Source of the DNA: a virus
Reading direction: 5' to 3' (one strand)
IMG/VR virus record: IMGVR_UViG_3300049728_000089
Location: 1 to 33,635 of that record
DNA: 33,635 nucleotides
Notes under the pieces: generated by a model
The model's input: the letters and a program-made list of their open reading frames with translations, nothing else
Databases searched by the model: none
Told to the model about the DNA's origin: nothing
Part shown: in pieces, positions 7,889 through 17,100 of the stretch
How positions within the stretch are numbered: the first letter of the stretch is position 1
Layout: each line of letters begins with the position of its first letter
Position numbers and translations under genes: made by a program

Positions 7889-9989
7889 TGATAGACCGGT
7901 CCTCTCCAATAAGCGTCGGGGTATTCAAGCCCAGTCCGAGCGTCTGCCGCATTTGCGTGATAAGCAGCGGATGGGCGTTGCCGTTGCGGTCGGTGGCCTG
8001 TACGGTCATATTGGGCAGCAAAAACGACATAGCGTAATAGCCCAGGTCGCTGTTGCTCTGATCGCTCGCCGGGGTGCCTTCGAGTTGGAACCAGGGCCAG
8101 CCAGCGTGGCGCGTGGCGAATTTCTCCGCCGTGGCACTTGTCAGCGAGGTCGGCGTCAGGCAGTCAGGGATGTTAAGGTATTCGATGCAGGGGTAGCCCA
8201 CAAAGCGTGGTGACGACGGGCTGGTGATGGAGTTCCAGTCGATCATCGACGCTTCGTAGCGTTGCCCATCCGGCCCCATGCCCTCGGCAAAAACGCCGTT
8301 GATAATGCCCTCGGTGTCCGTGCGCAAGAGCATCTTTGTCAGCGACTGCGCGGCGTTCGTGGTGGCACAAATGGTATAGGCCCCACGGCAGGTGGTGTCG
8401 CGGCTTCCGGTAACCACCAATTGCCCATACGGATTGAAGTAGGCCAAGAAGCCCTTGACCTCGCAGATATGCTTAATGACTTCTGCGGCCCGCGTACAGC
8501 GCTGTGGGAGCCACGGCGGCGACGTGTAGTCAGTGCCGGGATCGTCCAAATAGATCGCATAGGCCGCGCTATCAATCACCATGTCACCGGGCGCGATACC
8601 AGCCCAGGCGGCGAGGGCGGCAATAGCCCCCCCCACGGAGCGTGACTGTAGGCAAGGAGGATACATTAGTGAGCACTCCTGCAACTGCTTCCAGCGATCC
8701 TTGGCGCGAAACTTAACGCGCTCCACTTCGCTGATATTTACCGGACGATCAGCGAAGCCGAGTAATCCTGTCATACGGGTATGCGTTTCGCTGCTTCCGT
8801 CCGAGTATTTCAGCCCCACCGTGTAGCGAAACGGGACCTGTCCGTAGATATCGCCGACAAACTCGCTAAACGTTTGCCCATTAACTGTCTTCTGCGGGGT
8901 GATTTCAAAGGTGAGCTGGTTTGTAACAAAGTCAGCGGTCAGCTCCTCGGTCGGTGGGGACTGCGCATAATCCACCCACGGCGTTATCTCTTTTTCGGCG
9001 AGGGTGGAGAGTGTGGCAAATTTCGGCGCGTACTCCACATAGATACCCTGTACTAAAGGCGTGGCGGTCCCGTCGCTGGTGTAGCTCACCCGGTATTGTT
9101 TCATCGTCCCACTGGACGCCTCAACCGCAATGTCAACGGAGGTCCCTGCCGGTTGCAGACTCGCTGGGGGAAACGGCACGGCTACCAGGTCGCTGTTATT
9201 GAAGGCGTAACTATGCTCCACCCACGGCGTAATAAGGTACCCGCTCGTCTGGAAGGTCAGCGCCGAGACGTTAAACCAGAATTGCCCGCCGCCGCCGATG
9301 ACCGTAAAGGGCGCGCTAGGAATATCGCCCACGCCATTGACTACCCATGTCCCGCTAAAAGCGTTGCTGGTGATGGTGAGCTGTCCGAGCTTGTTGTTAA
9401 GCTGGAACAGTGTCTCTTGCGCGAAGAAAAATTTCATTTTGTCTTCGTTGGGAATGACGAATTGGCTGATAATCTCGCCATCGTGCCAGAGCGCCGGAAA
9501 GAAGCTGCTCGTCCAATCGAGTACGTAGCCGCCACCAAAGCAGAACTGCCAGCGCAACTGCGTCATGTCCTGCCCGACGGGCGGGGTCGGTTGCCGTACC
9601 AGGTCGAGCAGGATGGATGGAGAAGCCGGAAGGTTGTAATCCGAGGCGACTTCCGTGGTGGTATTGGCGGTGTTATCCACCATGCCGATATATTTGTTAT
9701 GGATATTGTTCGGCGGGGTAACAAGGGTGAGCGCGTCGCGTCCGGTGCTGGTGAAGTGCGCCGTGTCCATATCGACGAACTCCGTCGCCGGGGTGAGTAC
9801 GACGCCTTTGAGTTCCTGTGAGAGCGTGACATTCCCGTCCGTGGCGTAATCGTACCAACACTGGTGCGTGCCCTGCTGCTCGGTCGGCACGAGGTATTTC
9901 GCCGCCCCTGGTGCGGTCATGAACGGAAAGTAGACGTTCGGGCTCCCAATATAAAAATGGTTGTCAGTACCAACGACTTGTTTTGTCAT
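7881..9989 (-). CDS. Large distal tail / hub-like minor tail protein
   Basis: This 702-residue protein starts at ATG 9989 with TTAGGGG upstream. It is rich in beta-strand-like segments with several paired 'PWVEHSYAFNNSD' and 'PWVDYAQ' type turns. Its C-terminal third has VKGFLAYFNPYGQLVVTGS, like the hub domains of tail-tip proteins (gp27/Tal-type), preceded by RAAEVIKHIC. It follows two smaller genes in the distal tail cluster and precedes the fibre genes, which suits a baseplate hub. No lysozyme or peptidase motif is visible. The family assignment is by position and general pattern. Confidence 0.65.
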   Translation of the reverse strand: MTKQVVGTDNHFYIGSPNVYFPFMTAPGAAKYLVPTEQQGTHQCWYDYATDGNVTLSQELKGVVLTPATEFVDMDTAHFTSTGRDALTLVTPPNNIHNKYIGMVDNTANTTTEVASDYNLPASPSILLDLVRQPTPPVGQDMTQLRWQFCFGGGYVLDWTSSFFPALWHDGEIISQFVIPNEDKMKFFFAQETLFQLNNKLGQLTITSNAFSGTWVVNGVGDIPSAPFTVIGGGGQFWFNVSALTFQTSGYLITPWVEHSYAFNNSDLVAVPFPPASLQPAGTSVDIAVEASSGTMKQYRVSYTSDGTATPLVQGIYVEYAPKFATLSTLAEKEITPWVDYAQSPPTEELTADFVTNQLTFEITPQKTVNGQTFSEFVGDIYGQVPFRYTVGLKYSDGSSETHTRMTGLLGFADRPVNISEVERVKFRAKDRWKQLQECSLMYPPCLQSRSVGGAIAALAAWAGIAPGDMVIDSAAYAIYLDDPGTDYTSPPWLPQRCTRAAEVIKHICEVKGFLAYFNPYGQLVVTGSRDTTCRGAYTICATTNAAQSLTKMLLRTDTEGIINGVFAEGMGPDGQRYEASMIDWNSITSPSSPRFVGYPCIEYLNIPDCLTPTSLTSATAEKFATRHAGWPWFQLEGTPASDQSNSDLGYYAMSFLLPNMTVQATDRNGNAHPLLITQMRQTLGLGLNTPTLIGEDRSINA

Positions 9990-9998
9990 GAGAGGCCC

Positions 9999-10292
9999 CT
10001 AAATCACCTTCGTCCAGGTGCGCCCATAATTGTCGGTATAGGCATTGTGAATGTCGTTATCCGTCGTTGTCGTCCAACAGAGTTGCCAACGGCCTTGATC
10101 GGTGAGCAAGCGTAGTGCGTTAATGCCGGTATCGCCCGTGTCATAGCTGGCCGTTCTGTCGGGTTGTCCCGGCACGGTAATCACGATGGATACTGCGGAA
10201 TTGCTGCCATCATTGAGGTAGCTAGATGCAACTTGCTCGCCCACGCGCGTGAGGCCATAATCGAACAGGGTGATCGGTGTGGTTGCGCTCAT
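9999..10292 (-). CDS. Small distal tail protein
   Basis: This 97-residue protein starts at ATG 10292, overlapping the upstream stop (ATGA), which suggests translational coupling. The sequence starts MSATTPITLFDYGLTRVGEQ and ends YTDNYGRTWTKVI. The last part (NAYTDNYGRTWTKV) resembles an Asp-box strand (S/T-x-D-x-G-x-T-W) of sialidase-like propellers, so this peptide could complement the propeller-like protein encoded just upstream. No TM or signal is seen. Function is inferred from position only. Confidence 0.6.
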   Translation of the reverse strand: MSATTPITLFDYGLTRVGEQVASSYLNDGSNSAVSIVITVPGQPDRTASYDTGDTGINALRLLTDQGRWQLCWTTTTDNDIHNAYTDNYGRTWTKVI

Positions 10293-11827
10293 GCCTGCAC
10301 CCAGCTTCCCGCGATGCCGCATTTCGCCGACGTGTAGGTAGTGATCGAGCCGTCAGCCTGCACGAGTTTCGCGATAAGATCTCCATGCGGCGTCAGGATC
10401 ATCCCGCCGGATGACGTCCCCGCCCCAATGAGCGTACCGGGAGAGACGCCGGTCGCCAACTCCTTGCCCGTGAGCACGTAGCAATTACTATCGGCGTGAT
10501 TATAGTAGAGGATGAATCGTTGTCCCATGGCCCCGATCGGCGTTGCGGCAAGGATCACTGGGGCGTTAGCGGCAGTTCCGCCCCCCCCCGTCCCATCATC
10601 CAACGTGGTGATGGTATAGGCGGTGACGAGTGGCCCCCCAAACGGAGATCGCGCCTCGGCAAGCATGGTTGTCCATCGGTCGTCGGGATAGGAAAGGATG
10701 AGAAAGACCTTGCCCGACGCGCCGTCAACAGCAAGACTCGTCATGTGCGGATAGTCACCGCCATTTTCTGACGTGACCATTGGCCCTAATACCGCGTTGT
10801 TGCTGTCATACCATGTGCCGAGTGCATTGCCGCTCGTGTAGTACATCGCCGTGGAGAAGTTGTAGCCTTCGGCAATTACCCATCCAATAAAGGGCGCTCC
10901 GCTGTCAATGCTGAAATAGAGGTAGAAGTCATTCGCATTCTTGTAGACCGGCCAGCCACTACTCGCATACACCCCTAGAGGGCGATATGTTCCATTGACG
11001 CCGATAGACCCTGTGCCAAAGGTGTATGTGCGCTCTGCCACTAATGGGAATGAGTACGTCGCCAGCACCGTGAGATTTGACGAGACGGCGTAGATGCTGT
11101 CAGTTTGTTCGGCGAAGGCCCCCAATATCCAATATTTATCGTTTAGCGCGTCATACGTCGCGTCATACCAGACGCGTTGCTGCGGAGTCACGGTGTCAAC
11201 CGCGTGAGTGAGCGCGCCCGCCGCGTCATGTATGCCATCTGTGCAGAAGAATCGTGTGCCGTCCGGTGAGATACAGAAGGGTTGCCCGCCCGCGTAATCA
11301 GCGACGTAGACCCCGCCCGGCGTAAAGATCCCGGTGTAATTCGCATTGGAGGTTACGTAGAGATTGCCGGACGTGGGATGAACAGCAATCCCCATGACCT
11401 CGTTATAGATTACGCCTGGATCTGTCGTGCTATTGCGCGTCAAGCGAAATAATGACGACACTGCCCAACTATCGCCACTGCAATTGATGGTGGCAATGAA
11501 AGCCTCCCGTGAGGACATCGAATCGCCATCATTGTTTGATGAGGGCGTACTCACCCCGACATAGCACTGTGAGCCGCTACTATTAAACGCCACACCACCG
11601 ACATAGTGGGAGATATAGTTATAGTCGTAGGTGCTCGACGGCCCCAAAATGCTAAAGTCAAAACCCTGGGTAATGGGAACCGCCTCAGTACCGTCCTTGC
11701 GGATACGGTAGATAAAGTTTGTTCCTACTGCCACTGCATACGGCCCATTGGGTTGTGTGGCGACATGAAAGAGCAGGGAGGCGGTCATTGCGCCCGTATC
11801 GAAGGATTTGGTGAGCACGTAGGACAT
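10289..11827 (-). CDS. Beta-propeller-like distal tail protein
   Basis: This 512-residue protein starts at ATG 11827 with GCGAGG upstream. It contains several propeller-like strands separated by Gly/Asp turns: PNGPYAVAVGTNFIYRIRKDG, MGIAVHPTSGNLYVTSN, CISPDGTRFFCTDG and MTSLAVDGASGKVFLILSYPD. This pattern is typical of NHL/WD-like or YncE-like beta-propellers. It is the first gene after the plus-strand island, so it restarts the minus-strand tail block. A nine-C homopolymer (10581-10589, G on the coding strand) encodes a Gly run near residue 415. It may be a minor tail or receptor-contact protein; the exact role is unknown. Confidence 0.6.
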   Translation of the reverse strand: MSYVLTKSFDTGAMTASLLFHVATQPNGPYAVAVGTNFIYRIRKDGTEAVPITQGFDFSILGPSSTYDYNYISHYVGGVAFNSSGSQCYVGVSTPSSNNDGDSMSSREAFIATINCSGDSWAVSSLFRLTRNSTTDPGVIYNEVMGIAVHPTSGNLYVTSNANYTGIFTPGGVYVADYAGGQPFCISPDGTRFFCTDGIHDAAGALTHAVDTVTPQQRVWYDATYDALNDKYWILGAFAEQTDSIYAVSSNLTVLATYSFPLVAERTYTFGTGSIGVNGTYRPLGVYASSGWPVYKNANDFYLYFSIDSGAPFIGWVIAEGYNFSTAMYYTSGNALGTWYDSNNAVLGPMVTSENGGDYPHMTSLAVDGASGKVFLILSYPDDRWTTMLAEARSPFGGPLVTAYTITTLDDGTGGGGTAANAPVILAATPIGAMGQRFILYYNHADSNCYVLTGKELATGVSPGTLIGAGTSSGGMILTPHGDLIAKLVQADGSITTYTSAKCGIAGSWVQA

Positions 11828-11849
11828 GGGAAGCCTCGCAACAAGAAAC

Positions 11850-11872
11850 GCCCCGCACGAGGTGTGCGAGGC
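11850..11872 (-). terminator. Hairpin upstream of the distal tail genes
   Basis: Bases 11850-11858 pair with 11864-11872 over nine positions (one G-U) around a 5-nt loop. On the minus strand the stem is followed by GTTTCTTGTT, a partial U-run. It lies between the plus-strand island and the 10289-11827 gene. It could end minus-strand readthrough coming from the tape-measure block, or act as a 5' leader hairpin of the distal tail mRNA. Confidence 0.45.
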
Positions 11873-11899
11873 GCTGGTTACATTAGAGCAGGATAGCTG

Positions 11900-11928
11900 T
11901 TGACAGGGATAGGGTACGGTGGTAAGCT
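11900..11928 (+). promoter_or_regulatory. Sigma-70-like promoter with operator-like element
   Basis: TTGACA (11900-11905) is followed by a 17-nt spacer and TAAGCT (11923-11928), which drives the plus-strand island beginning at 11976. Inside the spacer lies GGTACGGTGGTA (11913-11924), overlapping the first two bases of the -10 box. The same element, with one mismatch, sits at the identical offset (13 nt from the start of the -35 box) in the promoter at 30808. A repressor binding there would block the -10 region. Confidence 0.7.
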
Positions 11929-11975
11929 ACTATTCAATACAAATAACACTAAATGTTTAAAGAGAGGAGGTAGTA

Positions 11976-12155
11976 TTGCCCGAATGGATTGACACTAAAC
12001 AGTTGTGTGAATGGCTCAACGTAACCCCCCAGACGGCCTACAACTGGCGTCAGCAGGGTCTTCCGTATATCGGTCAGGGGAAAGCTATTCGTTACAACAA
12101 AGAAGAGATTGAAAAATGGCTCCGCGAGAGAGCCGAGATTAAGAAGAATAAGTAA
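11976..12155 (+). CDS. HTH_17 / excisionase-like DNA-binding protein
   Basis: This 59-residue protein uses a TTG start at 11976, positioned 5-6 nt after AGAGGAGG. The sequence reads EWIDTKQLCEWLNVTPQTA, then YNWRQQGLPYIG, then IRYNKEEIEKWLRERA. This is the MerR-like winged helix-turn-helix of the HTH_17/excisionase family: an N-terminal HTH, a G-(L/I)-P-Y wing and a C-terminal 'IRY..EEIEKWL' helix. It is the first gene of a plus-strand island inside the minus-strand tail block, and precedes the antirepressor with two hairpins between. It could be an excisionase/directionality factor or a small transcription regulator of this island. No integrase is present in the window, which favours the regulator reading. 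Confidence 0.8.
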   Translation: MPEWIDTKQLCEWLNVTPQTAYNWRQQGLPYIGQGKAIRYNKEEIEKWLRERAEIKKNK

Positions 12156-12156
12156 A

Positions 12157-12195
12157 GGGAAGTCCGTTGACTTTGGCGAGCACACCGGACTTCCC
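12157..12195 (+). terminator. Strong hairpin after the HTH gene
   Basis: GGGAAGTCCG (12157-12166) pairs perfectly with CGGACTTCCC (12186-12195), with a 19-nt loop. The stem begins one base after the HTH stop codon. There is no U-run, so it may be an attenuator, RNase barrier or protein-binding element, not a simple terminator. Confidence 0.55.
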
Positions 12196-12215
12196 CGCAT
12201 CCCAACTCCCGAGAG

Positions 12216-12244
12216 GGTGAAGGTATTTCTATTGTACCTTCACC
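12216..12244 (+). terminator. Second hairpin between HTH gene and antirepressor
   Basis: GGTGAAGGTA (12216-12225) pairs perfectly with TACCTTCACC (12235-12244), with a 9-nt loop. It follows the first hairpin by 20 nt and lies 77 nt before the antirepressor start. The two stems together suggest transcriptional attenuation or an mRNA structure that sets antirepressor levels relative to the HTH protein. Confidence 0.55.
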
Positions 12245-12321
12245 TGCCGGGAAAATCAAATTTTCAAGGAGTGGACAATTTGCCCCCACCTTGAACGGTT
12301 ATTTTTTTGGAGGTATAAATA

Positions 12322-13377
12322 ATGGCAGACACCAGTCTTGCGCTAGTGAAGTCAGAAAACTTCGGCACCGTACCCTGTAACTTCTATCGGCAGGGTGAAG
12401 AAATAGTTATGACCCGCGAGCAGGTCGGCACAGCGCTTGGGCTAGCTGAACCCGCTATCGCCATTTCAAAAATCCACAACCGGCATAAAGACCGAATTGA
12501 CCGTTTTTCAGGGTTAACCAAATTGGTTACCCCTTCCGGCACGCAAGAAACTGTCGTATACAGTTATGATGGGATATTTGAGATCTGCCGATTCTCTCGC
12601 TCAAAGGTCGCTGACTCATTCATGGACTTCTGTCGGGAGATTACAAAATCCGTCTTTACCACAGGCCAGTATGTTCCGCAAACCATCCCCACCCCACCCG
12701 CGCTCGACTACAAAGCCAAGCGGCTAGAGATCCTGAACATGAACGCCGTCACCCGGCAAGCGAAGATGCTCAAGTCGATGATTCCCGACAATGCCCCTGC
12801 TGCCTATCGGCAAGTGGTGTATTCCAAAATCTCGCATATGATTACCGGCGAGCACCTTATCCCGTTACCGGCGATGACCGGGCGCGTCTATAGCGCGTCG
12901 GAGATTGGGCTACTGCTCGGTATATCGGCCACGATGGTTGGACGGCTAGCAAACCGCTATCACCTAAAAGCGCCTACCGGACAGCATAACGAGCATGGTG
13001 AGTGGATCTGGGACAAAGCGAAGCACGCTGATAAGCAAGTGCAAAGCTGGGTGTATAGCGAGGCGGGACTATCCCGCTTGCGTGAACTCATGCAAAGCGG
13101 TACTCCGGAGGCAGCGGTCATGCATGCCGAGCCGCCTGCGAACCTGTTAAGCACCTATAATGTCGCCAGTGTCCTCGGCACGACCTGGGAGAACGTTAAC
13201 GAGACCGCCGAACGGCTGCGGCTAAAATCCCCTGACCACGCAGTCGCCAACTGCTACGGGCAATGGCATCGCTGCCCACTCGCCAACGGTACCGGGGTAT
13301 GGTCATGGTATTTCAGCGAGCGCGGGGTAAACACCGTGCGCATAAACTTGCGAGGTGGGGAGCAGTTGACGATCTAG
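12322..13377 (+). CDS. Bro-N antirepressor with duplicated C-terminal domain
   Basis: This 351-residue protein starts at ATG 12322, 8 nt after GGAGG. Residues 1-115 form a Bro-N domain (NFYRQGEEIVMTREQVGTAL, then SYDGIFEICRFSRSK and FMDFCREI). Residues about 190-255 form an HTH-like unit (SASEIGLLLGISATMVGRLA, ending WVYSEAGLSRL). Residues about 277-340 form a related second unit (STYNVASVLGTTWENVNETA, ending WSWYFSERGVNTV). Bro-N proteins of phages act as antirepressors or DNA-binding regulators. The gene lies on the plus strand, opposite the structural genes, in an island with its own promoter and terminator. It probably takes part in switching gene expression, though its partner repressor is not seen here. 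Confidence 0.85.
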   Translation: MADTSLALVKSENFGTVPCNFYRQGEEIVMTREQVGTALGLAEPAIAISKIHNRHKDRIDRFSGLTKLVTPSGTQETVVYSYDGIFEICRFSRSKVADSFMDFCREITKSVFTTGQYVPQTIPTPPALDYKAKRLEILNMNAVTRQAKMLKSMIPDNAPAAYRQVVYSKISHMITGEHLIPLPAMTGRVYSASEIGLLLGISATMVGRLANRYHLKAPTGQHNEHGEWIWDKAKHADKQVQSWVYSEAGLSRLRELMQSGTPEAAVMHAEPPANLLSTYNVASVLGTTWENVNETAERLRLKSPDHAVANCYGQWHRCPLANGTGVWSWYFSERGVNTVRINLRGGEQLTI

Positions 13378-13400
13378 ATGGTTGCGAAAGGGAAAAAGGG

Positions 13401-13430
13401 ACAGCGCCCTCGTGAAGGCGGGGGCGCTGT
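13401..13430. terminator. Bidirectional terminator between convergent genes
   Basis: ACAGCGCCC (13401-13409) pairs with GGGCGCTGT (13422-13430). The stem is followed on the plus strand by TTGTGTTTAATT and preceded by an A-rich stretch that becomes T-rich on the minus strand. It separates the antirepressor (plus, ends 13377) from the zinc-ribbon gene (minus, ends 13437), so it can stop transcription from both sides. Confidence 0.75.
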
Positions 13431-13436
13431 TTGTGT

Positions 13437-14060
13437 TTAATTATAGGTTATTTGTGATGATGCCCACCACGTATCCGCCTGTACGCCAATGGAAATATCC
13501 TCTATTCTATATCGGGACAAATCTAACGGTACCCCTGCATGGCACACAAATGAAGATAGTGGGTATTCTGTTGTTGTGTTAGCGGGTATTACCAATGATT
13601 TGTCAGGATAGAAGTATATCCGCTGCCCCTCTGGTGCTAGCGTGTAGTCAATATATGCAACATCTATCATAAAGCAAATATCGGTATCCTTGCCTCCGTA
13701 GTTAAAGGAATCTCCATTAACTACCACCACATTTCTATTCGCGCAAGCAATGGAGCAATTGAGTTTCACCTCTTTTTGAGTTGAATTAGAATCGCTCGAT
13801 TGAACGGGGATATTATTGGAACTATTAGGTAATGGGGATTCGTCTGACCCTAATCGATACAATCCAACAACCACCAACACAATAAGCGCCATAACGCCGA
13901 AGAGAATAGCATAGGCCGTCGTACTGCTCATCGTGCGAGACTGCGGAGGATTCAGTGGCGAACCATCCCGGTTCCTCCCGACAACGCGCCCTGACCCGAA
14001 GCACTTCGGGCACTCCGTAACCATTTGCGGCAAGACATATCCGCACTTTGGACACTGCAT
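13437..14060 (-). CDS. Zinc-ribbon, single-TM protein with outer domain
   Basis: This 207-residue protein starts at ATG 14060, 7 nt after GGGAGG; a longer reading from 14144 would overlap the end of the tape measure. Residues 3-20 form a zinc ribbon (CPKC then CPKC, 10 residues between). Residues 49-69 are one TM helix (AYAILFGVMALIVLVVVGLY). The remaining 135 residues are Ser/Asn-rich, then beta-like, with a few cysteines. The layout matches small bacterial zinc-ribbon membrane proteins with the ribbon in the cytoplasm. It sits between the tape measure and the plus-strand island and has lower GC than its neighbours, so it may be a moron acting at the host membrane. Superinfection exclusion is a possible but unproven role. 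Confidence 0.65.
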   Translation of the reverse strand: MQCPKCGYVLPQMVTECPKCFGSGRVVGRNRDGSPLNPPQSRTMSSTTAYAILFGVMALIVLVVVGLYRLGSDESPLPNSSNNIPVQSSDSNSTQKEVKLNCSIACANRNVVVVNGDSFNYGGKDTDICFMIDVAYIDYTLAPEGQRIYFYPDKSLVIPANTTTEYPLSSFVCHAGVPLDLSRYRIEDISIGVQADTWWASSQITYN

Positions 14061-14124
14061 CGCATGGCCTCCCTTGGCAAATTTGTGCTTGCATAATACC
14101 ACAAACCTGCCAAGGTTGGTGTAG

Positions 14125-17100
14125 CTATCGCCGTGAAAGATCATTTAGCATGTCCACCACGGCGGCAAGTGACTTATTCACAACCTTGCCTTCCAGCCCG
14201 TCCGTGAGCGATATTTGGATGACGATGGGCTGCTTTTCTGCCGCCGCCGTGCTGGTAGACACTGGCTGCGTCATGCCGACAAGTGGCGAACTCATACCTT
14301 GCAACGGGATAGACGGCCCGTTATAGTAACGGCTTCCATCATAGCCCCCACCGCCCATAAGTGCGTTCTGTGTCAGCCCTTGACTGCGTAGCGCTGTGGT
14401 TGCCCCCTTGCTCCATTCGGTGCCGCGATAGCCTTGCAGGTTGCTAAAGAGGTTGACGTAGAAGTCGCGAGTTTTGTCCAACGAGTCTTTTTTGATGTCG
14501 AGGTCAATCTGCCAGGTCTGGCGCTGGTACTTGGACTCGATATCTTTGATTGCCGATTGATAGGGATCGAATATCGCCTTGTATTCGCGTTCATATTTCG
14601 CGCTTGTTTTGTCGGTTTCCGTATTGTCGAGGTCGGCCATTTGCTGGTCGAACTTCGTTTTTAGGCGTTCCAATTCATCCGCGCGGTTGCCCGGAAGTTC
14701 GGCTTTCTGCTCATTCAGTCCGAAGGTCTTCGTGCCCCAAATACTGTCCAGTAAACCGGCTTGCCCTTGCGCGTAGAAGTTCTTATCGGATAGTGAGCGT
14801 GAGCGATCTGCTTGCGCCATGTCTTCATCGGAGTGAGTCGCCATACGCTTATCGGTGGCAATAGCGATGGCCTCTAGCTGACTTTCCAGTAGCTCATCTC
14901 TGTGTTGCTTCTCGGTGTTGTAGACGTGATTCGCCGCGTTGATAGCAGCAGTCTTGCGAGCCTCAATTCTGCGCAACTCATCCCCATCATTGCGCAGAAT
15001 GGCGGCTTGACTGTCCGCATTGGCCTTATCCTGTGCGGCCCGAATAGCCGTATCACGTACCGCTGCCGAATCGATATCCTGCTCGCTGTTTGCCAAACGG
15101 AGCTTTTGCGCCGCGTCCCCCGCGAAGGCGTACTGCTGTTCAATGAGCGCCCGTTGCCCTTGCAGCTCCTCTTGACTAAAGCCGAACTGCAGACCGGACA
15201 TCTTGCTGTCGTTTTTTAATCCGGCGATACGCTCGGCGTTCTGTGCTATCCGCTCATTGATGAATGATTGCGTGGCGTCGTTGCTCATCGCCTGCGCTTT
15301 GCCGGCGTTATCATTGATGAGCTGCTGATCAAGCACCGCCTGCCGGGTTTTGCGCTCCTCGTCCCTGATCCATTTGTTATTAACGTTCGCCATCCCGGCG
15401 AGCTTGTCGGCCTCAATGCGTCGATCCCAGTCGAGTTCATCCTGTTTCGTGCCGATCATATCCGCGTAGCGTACGGACTCGCTCGCACTGTTCGCGTAGC
15501 CTGCCTGTATGCCGAGGTTGCGGAGGTCGTTGCCGCCTACGCTCTTATTCGCCGCAGCCTGCGTGGATTCAAGGGCAATCGCACGGACACCGGCGTTATA
15601 GCGCTCCTGCTCGTCCAGGATCTTCTTCTGCAGTTCGTAGCGGGCTTCGAGGTCGGCTTTCGCGATGGCCTGCGTGGCGTCAAGGTTGGCCTTATCCTTG
15701 GCGTAGGCGGCGTCCGCGTCCTTCTTCATCTGCTCGGCTTTACTGGTGTTCGCCTCCTTGGAGGCTTTAATATAGTCGGCATCGCGCGTGGCAATCTTCT
15801 CTTGTTGTGCGGCGAGCTGGTCAAGGGAGAGCTGCTGCATATCGCTATTCTTCTGGATATCCAGTTGCTCTTGCGCGGAAAGCGCCTGCTGCAATTTGCG
15901 CCGTTCGAGGTTGACGTTATGGGCGGCGATGTTCCAATCGGACGTATATTTAGCGACGTCTTCGGATTGGTGTTGATGGGCTTCTATCACCGCTTGCGCG
16001 TCGTCACCTAGCTGCCCATCACCGGGGTTTCCGCTCGCGTCTTTCACGGACTTATGTAGTTGCGCGGCCTGATTATCGGCGATGTCTTTCGCGAGCTTGG
16101 ATTGTGCGGACAAATACCCTGTATTACCGTTGAGTGTTTGCCGAGCAGCCTCCTCGTAAGTCTTCGCCTTGATAGTTCCATCAATGTTTGTTGAGGCGGG
16201 AAAGTTGTATGCCGAACCGATCTTGTTGAAACGTAGATAATTCCGACGGTCGCGCTCTATTTTTTCAATATCTGCGCGGTCCTGCTTGATACCAGCATCC
16301 CGTACCAGCTGTTCTGCCGTCGCCTGATCATTGGTGACCTTTACGGTTCCAGAAGCAAGAAGAGCTTGCCATTTCTCGGTGAGCGTTCCCACTTGCGGAA
16401 TTTGGATGCCGAGCACAGAAGAGATTTTCTGCATCTCCCCTTCAAGCATCCCTTTCACTTTGGTGAGGTCGCCCTGTGTTGCCCCTGCCTTGCTCGTAGA
16501 GGTGGAAAGACGGTCGTAGGCTTCTCCGACAGTTTTTAGGCTGTCGAGTTCTGACTTATGCGCTTCAACAACCATACCCGCCGCGTCTGCCGCTGCCTGT
16601 GCATGGTGTGCCTCTGCATCAATGGCATGATCCATCGCCGCGTTAATTCCGCCAATGACCGCCGGAACGGCCATTAGGGCCATGATGCCGATACCGACCG
16701 GGCCACCGAGGGCTGCTAATGCCCCGCCGCCCGCGACTTCCGCACCTGCGGCCCCTACCCCACCAGCAACACCTTTCGCACCTGCGCCTAATGCGGCAAT
16801 CCCTGCTTTTCCCGATGCCCCGGCTTGAATATTGAGCGCTTCGGCAGTGGCGAGGGCTTGCGCGGCCATTTCCCGCGAGGCGAGGATTTCCCGTGCCTCT
16901 TCCGTGGTGAGTTCCTGCGTGGCAAGGACGGCTCGTGCCTGCGCCGTGGTGAGTTCGGCATGAGCCCCGGCGTTGCGTGCCGCAGCTTCGGCAGATTCGT
17001 TGGCTGCTACTGCCTTACGGGTATTGCCTGCCGCAGCGGTGTTAATGACTACGGCTTCGGCGCGCTGTGCGGCAGTGCTTTCGCCATCGGCAAGCGTGGC

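Noticed and set aside
11976-12155. Excisionase implying an integrase module nearby
   Set aside because: No recombinase, attachment site pair or duplicated tRNA end is visible in the window; the HTH protein is better called a regulator of its island.
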